From: a bacterium
GTDB lineage: Bacteria > Zixibacteria > MSB-5A5 > GN15 > FEB-12
Assembly (NCBI GenBank): GCA_030640905.1
Contig: DAOWIM010000028.1
Span: 1-6,564, forward strand
Length of the DNA: 6,564 nt
Direction: 5' to 3'
In this document: piece by piece, positions 1-5,900 of the stretch
How the letters are laid out: every line of letters starts with the position of its first letter
Position numbering within the stretch: position 1 is the stretch's first letter
Translations under genes and position numbers: made by a program
Notes under the pieces: generated by a model
The model's database searches: none
What the model was told of the DNA's origin: nothing
Seen by the model: the letters and a program-made list of their open reading frames with translations, nothing else

Positions 1-2817
1 ATCAATCAGAGATCGAACCGTCATCGATATCTTGCCTTCGAGCAGTTCACCGAGTCGCTGGTTGCAGAGATTAGTAATGTCGGTAATCTTCTGCCCCATA
101 TCCTTGCGGATAGCAGCGATGTCAATCTTTTCCTGCTTCTTGACTTCTTCGGAACGCTCCTTGCGCGAGAATACACGCGTCTTGATAACCACGCCTTTCA
201 TCCCGGGAGGTGCTTTGAGGCTGGCATCGCGGACATCGCCCGCTTTTTCGCCAAAGATTGCGCGCAGAAGACGCTCTTCGGGAGACAATTCTGTTTCACC
301 CTTAGGCGTCACCTTGCCAACCAGAACATCGCCCGCTTCAATCTCAGCACCGACTCGGATGATACCGTTTTCATCCAGATTGAGCAGAGCTTCCTCGGAA
401 ACATTGGGAATCTCACGGGTGATTTCCTCAGCGCCACGCTTGGTGTCGCGCACCTGTAGTTCAAACTCCTCAATATGAATCGAAGTGAAGATATCTTCGC
501 GAACCAGTCGTTCGGAGAGGATAATCGCATCCTCAAAATTATACCCGCGCCAGGGCATAAAAGCCACCAGCGTGTTGTACCCGAGAGCCAACTCGCCATC
601 CTGCACGGCTGGTCCATCGGCGATGATATCACCGGCGGAAACCTTATCCCCAACCTTGACAGTCGGTCGATAATTCAGACACGTATCCTGGTTGGACCGA
701 GCAAACTTGGAGAGAACATATACTTTATCTTCCACGTAGCCAAGCTGACTGGCTCGAGGGCGCATTTCCGGACGAACAATAACGCGCTCACAGTCGGCAT
801 ACAGAATCGTTCCCGTCTCCCTGGCCTTGACAACAGCCCCGGTATCGGAAGCTACTTTGGCCTCCATACCGGTACCAACTATCGGGGCCTCGGCTTTCAG
901 AAGCGGTACTGCCTGCCGCTGCATGTTGGAACCCATCAGGGCACGGTTAGCATCATCGTGCTCAAGGAAAGGAATCAGCGAAGCCGCTACCGAAACAATC
1001 TGGCGCGGCGAGACATCCATATACTGGACCTCTTCCCGCGGCGTACGCGGATAGTCGGAACGACGTCGGGCAATTACATGCTCGTTGACAAACCGACCGT
1101 TCTTTTCCAACGGTTCATTAGACTGAGCGATAAGGAAACGATCCTCTTCGGCTGCCGAGAGAAACTCAATATCGCCGGTAATCTTACCCTTAACGACTTT
1201 CTGATAAGGTGTCTCAATAAATCCGTACTTGTTAATTCTCGCAAAAGAGGCCAGGGATGTAATCAGCCCGATATTTGGACCTTCCGGTGTCTCAATAGGG
1301 CACATCCGGCCATAGTGGGTGTGGTGAACGTCGCGAACCTCAAAACCGGCGCGCTCTCTGGTCAGACCACCCGGTCCCAGAGCCGATAGACGCCGCTTGT
1401 GCGTCAACTCCGAGAGAGGGTTTGTCTGTTCCATAAACTGCGACAATTGCGACGACCCAAAAAATGTATCAATTACAGAAGAAACTGTGCGAGCGTTAAT
1501 CAGTAACTGGGGTGTCACGTTTTCCTGGTCCTTCAGCGACAGTCGTTCTCGAATAGTTCGAGCAACTCTGGAGAGACCAACCGAGAAGAGATTGGAAAGC
1601 AATTCTCCGACGGTGCGAACACGACGATTACCAAGATGATCAATATCATCGGTGAAGCCGCGATCATTACAAAGACCGTTAAGGTATGTTACAATACTGA
1701 CAACATCGCGGTTATCAAGAATAGCCTTGTCCAGCGGAATATCCAGTCCCAAACGCTGATTGATCATGTAGCGACCAACTTCGCCCAGGTCGTACCGTTT
1801 GTCGCTGAAGAACATTCGATTCAGCAGAGCCTCGGCCATTTCAACCGTCGGCGGTTCGCCCGGACGCAGGGTGGAGAATATCTTCACCAGCGCTTCTTCG
1901 CGAGACTTAGTAGCATCTTTCTTGAAGGTATTGAGGATGACGTACTTGTCGTGATGCCCTTCGTCCTTGATAATCTTGATACTCTTGCGACCCAGATCGG
2001 CCAGCTTCTCAAAGACATCCTCGTCGAGTTCCTGACCAACCGGGAATGCGATCTCGCCAGTCTCTTGATCAATTATCGATTCGGCAAGATAACCGCCCTT
2101 AAAATCGGCCTTTCCTTTGGCCGTGAGACTGAGTTTGGAGACATCATAGAAAATGCCAATGATCTCCTCATCGGTCGAAAAACCGATGGCGCGGAGAAGC
2201 ATGGTTACCGGGAATTTCCGTTTGGAATCGATATAGACATACATGATGTCATTGATATCGGTATTGAATTCGATCCAACTGCCGCGATACGGGATAATCC
2301 GCGCAGAGAAGAGTCGTTTGCCGTTGGCATGAATCGAATCGCTGAAAAAGACACCGGGGCTACGATGGAGCTGGCTCACAATAACGCGAACGGCTCCATT
2401 GATAACGAATGTTCCCCACTCGGTAATCAGCGGCAACTCGCCCAGGTACACATCCTGTTCGATGATGTCCTTGACTTCTTTCTCTTCACCCTCACCCTGA
2501 CGGGAAATCAGCCGCATGGTGACTTTCAGCGGCGCCGCATAGCTCATGTTACGAGCACGGCATTCCTCTACAGAGTATCTTGTCGGTCCGAGATGGTAGT
2601 TTACATATTCCAGCGAGAAGTTCTGATGAATATCACTGACCGGAAAGATGTCGCGAAACATCTGTTCCAATCCCTTACCATCTCTCTGAGACGGCGAGAC
2701 ATCAGCCTGCAGAAATTCGTTGTACGATCTCAGCTGGACATCCAGCAGATTCGGCATCTCTGTAGCGTCGGATATTAACCCGTAATTGATTCTCTCAATA
2801 GCACCAGCTTCAGACAA
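1..2817 (-). CDS. rpoB: RNA polymerase beta subunit RpoB, 5' part (939 codons, C-terminus beyond the left edge)
   Basis: Catalytic beta subunit of DNA-dependent RNA polymerase, which with beta' forms the active site and the rifampicin pocket. The minus-strand frame is open from 2817 to base 1 with no stop, so the gene is 3'-truncated by the window; about 300-400 C-terminal residues are missing. Visible landmarks are the N-terminal MPNLLDVQLRSYNEFLQ (residues 21-37), SQLHRSPGVFF (about 148-158), the rifampicin region GSSQLSQFMEQTNPLSEL from residue 454, CPIETPEGPNIGL shortly after, NMQRQAVPLL, and the YNFEDA acidic pair E762/D763 (E. coli E813/D814). Relative to E. coli about 54 residues are absent between positions 142 and 507, so the lobe insertion is shorter. 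The start is TTG at 2817, chosen because AGGAGGG lies 7 nt upstream; the first in-frame ATG is only codon 21. Oddities are Val143 and Glu463 (see findings). Family identity is certain; the exact start is very likely. Confidence 0.98.
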   Translation of the reverse strand, partial: MSEAGAIERINYGLISDATEMPNLLDVQLRSYNEFLQADVSPSQRDGKGLEQMFRDIFPVSDIHQNFSLEYVNYHLGPTRYSVEECRARNMSYAAPLKVTMRLISRQGEGEEKEVKDIIEQDVYLGELPLITEWGTFVINGAVRVIVSQLHRSPGVFFSDSIHANGKRLFSARIIPYRGSWIEFNTDINDIMYVYIDSKRKFPVTMLLRAIGFSTDEEIIGIFYDVSKLSLTAKGKADFKGGYLAESIIDQETGEIAFPVGQELDEDVFEKLADLGRKSIKIIKDEGHHDKYVILNTFKKDATKSREEALVKIFSTLRPGEPPTVEMAEALLNRMFFSDKRYDLGEVGRYMINQRLGLDIPLDKAILDNRDVVSIVTYLNGLCNDRGFTDDIDHLGNRRVRTVGELLSNLFSVGLSRVARTIRERLSLKDQENVTPQLLINARTVSSVIDTFFGSSQLSQFMEQTNPLSELTHKRRLSALGPGGLTRERAGFEVRDVHHTHYGRMCPIETPEGPNIGLITSLASFARINKYGFIETPYQKVVKGKITGDIEFLSAAEEDRFLIAQSNEPLEKNGRFVNEHVIARRRSDYPRTPREEVQYMDVSPRQIVSVAASLIPFLEHDDANRALMGSNMQRQAVPLLKAEAPIVGTGMEAKVASDTGAVVKARETGTILYADCERVIVRPEMRPRASQLGYVEDKVYVLSKFARSNQDTCLNYRPTVKVGDKVSAGDIIADGPAVQDGELALGYNTLVAFMPWRGYNFEDAIILSERLVREDIFTSIHIEEFELQVRDTKRGAEEITREIPNVSEEALLNLDENGIIRVGAEIEAGDVLVGKVTPKGETELSPEERLLRAIFGEKAGDVRDASLKAPPGMKGVVIKTRVFSRKERSEEVKKQEKIDIAAIRKDMGQKITDITNLCNQRLGELLEGKISMTVRSLID

Positions 2818-2824
2818 AGCGGTA

Positions 2825-2831
2825 CCCTCCT
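2825..2831 (-). promoter_or_regulatory. Shine-Dalgarno site of rpoB (decides the TTG start)
   Basis: The minus strand reads AGGAGGG here, a full match to the anti-Shine-Dalgarno sequence, followed by 7 nt and TTG at 2817. No ATG or GTG lies at a suitable distance in the rpoB frame, so this site fixes the unusual TTG initiation codon. Confidence 0.9.
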
Positions 2832-2862
2832 AAAAAGCGAAACAGACTCATTCCGATGAGCC
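2831..2862 (-). promoter_or_regulatory. Hairpin plus U-rich tract just upstream of rpoB, possible attenuator
   Basis: On the mRNA, GGCTCAT and ATGAGTC (2845-2862) form a 7-bp stem, including one G-U pair, around the tetraloop CGGA. TGTTTCGCTTTTT follows, with U5 at 2832-2836, and then the rpoB Shine-Dalgarno. The stem is AU-containing and the U run begins 8 nt after it, so this is a poor strong terminator. A partial terminator or attenuator that lowers rpoB relative to rplL would fit the known biology of this junction in E. coli. The pairing is seen; the function is inferred. Confidence 0.35.
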
Positions 2863-2931
2863 TACTTCAGGGCTAACTTGTCAACTTCAATGTTTAGAGC
2901 TTTCGGCGATTCTGTCATTACTAAACTTATT

Positions 2932-2954
2932 CTCCCGGGACTAACCCTGGGGAG
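2932..2954 (-). repeat. Inverted repeat in the rplL-rpoB spacer
   Basis: On the mRNA, CTCCC (2950-2954) pairs with GGGAG (2932-2936). Inside this, GGG (2945-2947) pairs with CCC (2937-2939) around the loop TTAGT, leaving a 2-nt bulge (CA). That gives 8 GC-rich pairs. No U run follows, so it is not an intrinsic terminator. It may be a processing site or simply a structured spacer. It would also pair up the only Shine-Dalgarno-like GGGAG before the small ORF at 2862-2918. Confidence 0.4.
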
Positions 2955-3038
2955 CCTGTTTGTGCAGTCAATCAGCCTACAAATAAAACGCGTCAAACGG
3001 GAATTTCATCCTGAGTTTGTGTTTTTACAACGTGAACA

Positions 3039-3062
3039 GCCGGGAACTCATCGGCTCCCGGC
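3039..3062 (-). repeat. Strong hairpin 18 nt downstream of rplL
   Basis: GCCGGGA (3056-3062 on the mRNA) and TCCCGGC (3039-3045) form a perfect 7-bp, mostly GC stem with a 10-nt loop, starting 18 nt after the rplL stop. The downstream mRNA sequence is TGTTCACGTTGT rather than a T run, so it is not a canonical Rho-independent terminator. A 3' stabiliser of the rplL message, a weak pause or attenuation site, or an RNase processing site are all possible. The inverted repeat itself is clear. Confidence 0.55.
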
Positions 3063-3080
3063 AATCCCAAAATACCACGG

Positions 3081-3458
3081 CTATTTGATATCAATAATAG
3101 CGCCAACTTCTTCCAATTGTGCCTTGGCTTTCTCAGCGTCGTCTTTAGAAACAGCTTCCACGACCTTAGTCGGGGCGCTTTCCACCAACTCCTTGGCCTC
3201 TTTAAGACCGAGCGAAGTCAACTGGCGGACAACTTTGATAACCTGAATTTTCTTGTCGCCTATGCCGGTCAGCATAACGTCAAATTCGGTCTGCTCTTCT
3301 TCCGCTTCAGCAGCACCAGGTGCCGCGGCGGCCATCGCTACCGGAGCAGCAGCAGTAACACCAAACTTTTCCTGTAGAGCCTTGGACAGATCGGCAAGAT
3401 CCATCGCGCTTAAAACCGATATCTTTTCGATGATTTCATCAATTGCTGCGTTTGCCAC
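3081..3458 (-). CDS. rplL: 50S ribosomal protein L7/L12 (bL12)
   Basis: Stalk protein present as dimers on L10; it recruits and stimulates the translational GTPases (EF-Tu, EF-G, IF2, RF3). At 125 residues it has the normal length. The N-terminal dimerisation and L10-binding region covers about 1-32. An Ala/Pro/Glu-rich flexible hinge spans about 36-56. The globular C-terminal domain spans about 57-125 and carries the GLKEAKELVESAP signature (84-96) that contacts GTPases. The start is GTG at 3458, supported by GAGGT 7 nt upstream. It lies 127 nt downstream of rplJ and 263 nt upstream of rpoB, both unusually long gaps within an otherwise compact cluster, and both contain inverted repeats that may adjust its expression. 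Confidence 0.98.
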   Translation of the reverse strand: MANAAIDEIIEKISVLSAMDLADLSKALQEKFGVTAAAPVAMAAAAPGAAEAEEEQTEFDVMLTGIGDKKIQVIKVVRQLTSLGLKEAKELVESAPTKVVEAVSKDDAEKAKAQLEEVGAIIDIK

Positions 3459-3465
3459 TTTAGTT

Positions 3466-3470
3466 ACCTC
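3466..3470 (-). promoter_or_regulatory. Shine-Dalgarno site of rplL (decides the GTG start)
   Basis: GAGGT on the mRNA stands 7 nt before the GTG at 3458. This gives good spacing and supports GTG, with the N-terminus MANAAIDEII, as the initiation codon. Confidence 0.85.
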
Positions 3471-3526
3471 ACAAATATTAAGAACATTTCACTTTTTCTG
3501 TCTATTGTCGAGTCCATCTATCCCAA

Positions 3527-3579
3527 ACGGCGGGACAACACCGTCTAGAAGCAGGGGAAACAAACCCGTCAGGTCCCGG
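3527..3579 (-). promoter_or_regulatory. Structured rplJ-rplL spacer, possible pseudoknot-like RNA element
   Basis: Within the 127-nt rplJ-rplL spacer the mRNA carries CGGGAC (3573-3578) just after the rplJ stop and its exact complement GTCCCG (3531-3536). The second copy lies inside the 10-nt loop of a small hairpin ACGG/CCGT (3541-3544 with 3527-3530). Loop-to-upstream pairing would make a pseudoknot-like fold. An alternative pairing of GTCC with GGAC at 3512-3515 is also possible. Complementarity is seen; a regulatory or processing role for L10/L12 stoichiometry is inference only. Confidence 0.3.
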
Positions 3580-3585
3580 AAATTT

Positions 3586-4110
3586 CTATTCCTCGCTCTT
3601 CCTTTTCTCCGCCAGAGCATCGACAGTACCAACCAGTTTGCGGAACACACCGTCGAGCGTACCAACCAGTTCGGTCAGCGGCGACTCAACTGCGGCGACT
3701 ACCATCGAATACAGCACTTCCTTGGTTGGCAGATCGGCCAGACGTTTGATCTCACCGCCGGCAAAAACCTTATTATCAACCAGGAACACTTTCATGCGCG
3801 GCAGTTCACGATCCTTAAACGACTTGTGCAGAATCCTGGCTGCCACCGCGGGATCATCGGCAGTAAAAGCGATAGCAGTGGGACCGATCAGATGCTCATC
3901 AAGTCCTTCAACTCCCGACTCTTTCGCCGCGATCTTAAGCAAAGTGTTTTTGCCAATAAAGAACTTTACGTTATTCTCTCTCAGGTCTTTCCGGAGAACC
4001 GTCATATCCGCAACATTGAGACCTTGATAGTCGGTCACAAACAGCGAATTGGAGCCCTCAAATAGTTTTTTAATCTCAGCAACTGCTTCGATTTTTGCAG
4101 CACTTGGCAT
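3586..4110 (-). CDS. rplJ: 50S ribosomal protein L10 (uL10)
   Basis: Base of the L7/L12 stalk: the N-terminal domain binds 23S rRNA with L11 and the C-terminal helix carries L12 dimers. The product is 174 residues, typical for bacteria. Recognisable segments are the N-terminal helix and SLFVTDYQGLNVADMTVLRK (22-41), KFFIGKNTLLKIA (49-61), GPTAIAF (76-82) and the C-terminal helix with two similar L12-binding stretches, LVGTLDGVFRKLVGTVDALA (148-167). The length suggests two L12 dimers, but this cannot be settled by eye. The start is ATG at 4110 with TAGGAG 7 nt upstream; that Shine-Dalgarno overlaps the rplA stop codon, so translational coupling to L1 is likely. The rplA-rplJ gap is 10 nt and has no room for an E. 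coli-type L10 leader. Confidence 0.98.
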   Translation of the reverse strand: MPSAAKIEAVAEIKKLFEGSNSLFVTDYQGLNVADMTVLRKDLRENNVKFFIGKNTLLKIAAKESGVEGLDEHLIGPTAIAFTADDPAVAARILHKSFKDRELPRMKVFLVDNKVFAGGEIKRLADLPTKEVLYSMVVAAVESPLTELVGTLDGVFRKLVGTVDALAEKRKSEE

Positions 4111-4117
4111 TGTTGGG

Positions 4118-4123
4118 CTCCTA
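4118..4123 (-). promoter_or_regulatory. Shine-Dalgarno site of rplJ overlapping the rplA stop
   Basis: The mRNA reads TAGGAG, where TAG is the rplA stop codon and AGGAG is the ribosome binding site, 7 nt before the rplJ ATG. The overlap implies that termination on rplA delivers ribosomes to rplJ. Confidence 0.85.
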
Positions 4124-4831
4124 ACTTACTTTCTTCAGACTGGCCAATATTTCTTGATGGTCAAGCTTGATTCCCGGACTCATTGTAGAGCAAATCGCGG
4201 CTCCGAGAAAATATGCACCTTTGGAAGCTGTTGGTCTGGCCTTCACCACAGCGTTCATAAAGGCAAGCGCGTTTTCACAAATCTTATCACCGTCAAAAGA
4301 CAGCTTCCCGACCGACGCGGCGATGTTAGCCTGACGATCAACGCGGAACTCAATCCGGCCGCCTTTGAGCTCTTTGAGCGTGCGGGTCAAATCTTGAGTA
4401 ACAGTTCCGGCTTTAGGGTTCGGCATCAACCCACGCGGGCCAAGTACCTTGCCGAGCTTTCCGACAACTCTCATCATATCCGGAGTAGCGACAGCAACAT
4501 CAAAATCGGTCCAGCCGCCCTGGATTTTTTCGCCCAGGTCTTCAGCACCGACAAAATCTGCTCCGGCTTCGGTAGCCTCAGCCGCCTTATCGCCCTGAGC
4601 GAAAACAGCGATCCTGACCGACTTACCGGTACCATGCGGCAACGCAACGGTGCCACGGACCATCTGGTCGGCGTGCTTGGGGTCAATCCCCAGACGAATG
4701 GCTACCTCAATCGACTCGTCAAACTTAACGGCCTCGTAGCTCTTCAGCAGTTCAACTGCCTCGGCCAGGCCGTACCGTTTGAGACGATCTACCTTCGTCT
4801 TGTTGTCTTTGAATCTCTTAGATACCGTCAT
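4121..4831 (-). CDS. rplA: 50S ribosomal protein L1 (uL1)
   Basis: Builds the mobile L1 stalk at the tRNA E site by binding 23S rRNA helices 76-78; in many bacteria it also represses its own mRNA. From the chosen start it has 236 residues, within the usual 229-240. Domain I (about 1-67 and 159-236) surrounds inserted domain II (about 68-158). The family signature GKLGKVLGPRGLMPNPKAGT is at residues 124-143, and SKRFKDN and the terminal SPGIKLD are as expected. Two in-frame ATGs exist, at 4840 and 4831. AGGGAG at 4842-4847 is only 1 nt from the first but 10 nt from the second, so 4831 (MTVSKRF) is preferred. It follows rplK by 62 nt, a place where an L1 operator could lie, although I could not recognise the conserved L1 site there. 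Confidence 0.97.
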   Translation of the reverse strand: MTVSKRFKDNKTKVDRLKRYGLAEAVELLKSYEAVKFDESIEVAIRLGIDPKHADQMVRGTVALPHGTGKSVRIAVFAQGDKAAEATEAGADFVGAEDLGEKIQGGWTDFDVAVATPDMMRVVGKLGKVLGPRGLMPNPKAGTVTQDLTRTLKELKGGRIEFRVDRQANIAASVGKLSFDGDKICENALAFMNAVVKARPTASKGAYFLGAAICSTMSPGIKLDHQEILASLKKVS

Positions 4832-4841
4832 AATCCTCATT

Positions 4842-4847
4842 CTCCCT
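4842..4847 (-). promoter_or_regulatory. Shine-Dalgarno site of rplA (decides between two ATGs)
   Basis: AGGGAG on the mRNA is 10 nt from the ATG at 4831 but just 1 nt from the ATG at 4840. This argues for initiation at 4831, three codons inside the longest open frame. Confidence 0.7.
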
Positions 4848-4893
4848 GAAACGAACGCGCCGAAACAGGTTCAAGCGAAAGGTTGTAGAGTTA

Positions 4894-5316
4894 CTATTCT
4901 ATTTCAATTCCCATCGATCGAGCAGTACCGGCAACCATTTCCATCGCCGTCTCAACCGTCGAGGCATTTAGATCAACCATCTTCTTTTCGGCAATCTCGC
5001 GCACCTGGGCCGATGTCACCTTGCCCACTTTGTCCTTGTTGGGCTCGCCCGACCCCTTCTGCAGCGACGCAGCTATTTTCAGAAGAGTCGAGGCCGGAGG
5101 TGTCTTGGTGATAAACGAGAAAGACTTATCTGAATAGACGGTTATGATGACGGGAGTAAGAATCCCCTTACCGTCCTGAGTCTTCGCATTAAAAGCCTTA
5201 CAGAATTCCATAATATTGACGCCACGCTGACCCAGGGCCGGGCCGACCGGCGGGGCCGGATTGGCGCTACCGGCAGGAATCTGCAACTTGATCTGTCCAA
5301 CTGCTTTTTTTGCCAC
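4894..5316 (-). CDS. rplK: 50S ribosomal protein L11 (uL11)
   Basis: Binds the GTPase-associated centre of 23S rRNA next to L10/L12 and is involved in factor-dependent GTP hydrolysis and RelA activation; it is part of the thiostrepton site. The product is 140 residues, the family's normal length. The N-terminal domain contains the proline-rich PAGSANPAPPVGPALGQRG (residues 14-32), with thiostrepton-site prolines of the usual wild-type pattern, and NIMEFCKAFN (34-43). The C-terminal rRNA-binding domain begins near 70 and includes KTPPAS (71-76) and the closing GTARSMGIEIE. The start is GTG at 5316 with GGAG about 11 nt upstream. It lies 34 nt after nusG. Confidence 0.98.
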   Translation of the reverse strand: MAKKAVGQIKLQIPAGSANPAPPVGPALGQRGVNIMEFCKAFNAKTQDGKGILTPVIITVYSDKSFSFITKTPPASTLLKIAASLQKGSGEPNKDKVGKVTSAQVREIAEKKMVDLNASTVETAMEMVAGTARSMGIEIE

Positions 5317-5350
5317 TGTAATCTATTCTCCAGAATTGAAGTAGTAAGCC

Positions 5351-5893
5351 CTACTTCTTGGCAGTCACCCTCTCGACCTGTAGAAAATCAAGCTCTACCG
5401 GTGTGGGACGACCAAATATCGATACCATTACTTTGACCTTGCGACGTTCCATATTGACTTCACTAACCGACCCGGCAAAATCTGCAAAAGGACCATCAAT
5501 GACCTTGACGGGGTCACCAGCCTGGAAGGGGAAGTCGGTCGTTTCTTCGGTTCGACTGCGGTCGATCTGACCCACAATCTTCTCAACTTCGCTTTCCTTC
5601 AACGGACTTGGCTTACCGGCGCCTCCAACAAAATTGGTAATACCGGGCGTGTTGACAACCAACTCCTGCGTTTGCTTAGTCAGTTCAACCTGGAGAAGAA
5701 TATAGCTGGGCAGGAATTTCTTGGTCGAGCTAGACCGTTTGCCCTGCTTCATCTCCGTTACCTCTTCGGTCGGCACTAACACCTCACCAAACTGTTCCTG
5801 AAGACCGGCATTTTCAATCGCCGACTCCAGATATCGCTTGGCCTTTTGCTCGTGTCCCGAATAGGTATGGACAGCGTACCATCGTTGCGCCAT
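5351..5893 (-). CDS. nusG: Transcription elongation and antitermination factor NusG
   Basis: Binds the clamp of RNA polymerase through its N-terminal NGN domain and links it to Rho or to ribosomal protein S10 through its C-terminal KOW domain. The 180-residue product starts at ATG 5893 with RWYAVHTYSGHEQKAKRYLE (4-23). Upstream in-frame codons back to 5959 lie inside secE and are not used. GGAGG at 5905-5909, within the end of secE, stands 11 nt before the ATG. The KOW domain spans about residues 124-176, with GDPVKVIDGPFADFAGSV and SIFGRPTPVELDFLQVE. The usual PGY motif of the NGN domain reads PSY here (residues 62-64). It lies 7 nt after secE, the standard secE-nusG pair. Confidence 0.97.
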   Translation of the reverse strand: MAQRWYAVHTYSGHEQKAKRYLESAIENAGLQEQFGEVLVPTEEVTEMKQGKRSSSTKKFLPSYILLQVELTKQTQELVVNTPGITNFVGGAGKPSPLKESEVEKIVGQIDRSRTEETTDFPFQAGDPVKVIDGPFADFAGSVSEVNMERRKVKVMVSIFGRPTPVELDFLQVERVTAKK

Positions 5894-5900
5894 AGTCGAA

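Noticed and set aside
475..1389. A 304-codon open frame on the plus strand
   Set aside because: It lies wholly antisense to rpoB, its protein resembles no family I know, and the opposite strand translates into unmistakable RpoB motifs.
1636..2778. A 380-codon open frame on the plus strand
   Set aside because: It is antisense to the N-terminal third of rpoB and is a codon-bias shadow; no ribosome binding site or recognisable domain.
2879..2884. TTGACA on the minus strand upstream of rpoB, a possible -35 box for a rpoB promoter
   Set aside because: At 17 nt spacing the -10 would be GCTCAT, matching consensus at only three positions; not enough for a promoter call.
3253..4065. A 270-codon plus-strand open frame across rplL and rplJ
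   Set aside because: It is antisense to two certain ribosomal protein genes, is low in recognisable content, and has no family resemblance.
4049..4849. A 266-codon plus-strand open frame opposite rplA
   Set aside because: A shadow of the L1 gene on the other strand.
4845..4869. CCTG/CAGG pairing in the rplK-rplA gap that would cover the rplA ribosome binding site, as a possible L1 operator
   Set aside because: Only 4 pairs around a 17-nt loop, and I could not see the conserved internal-loop sequence of L1 binding sites.
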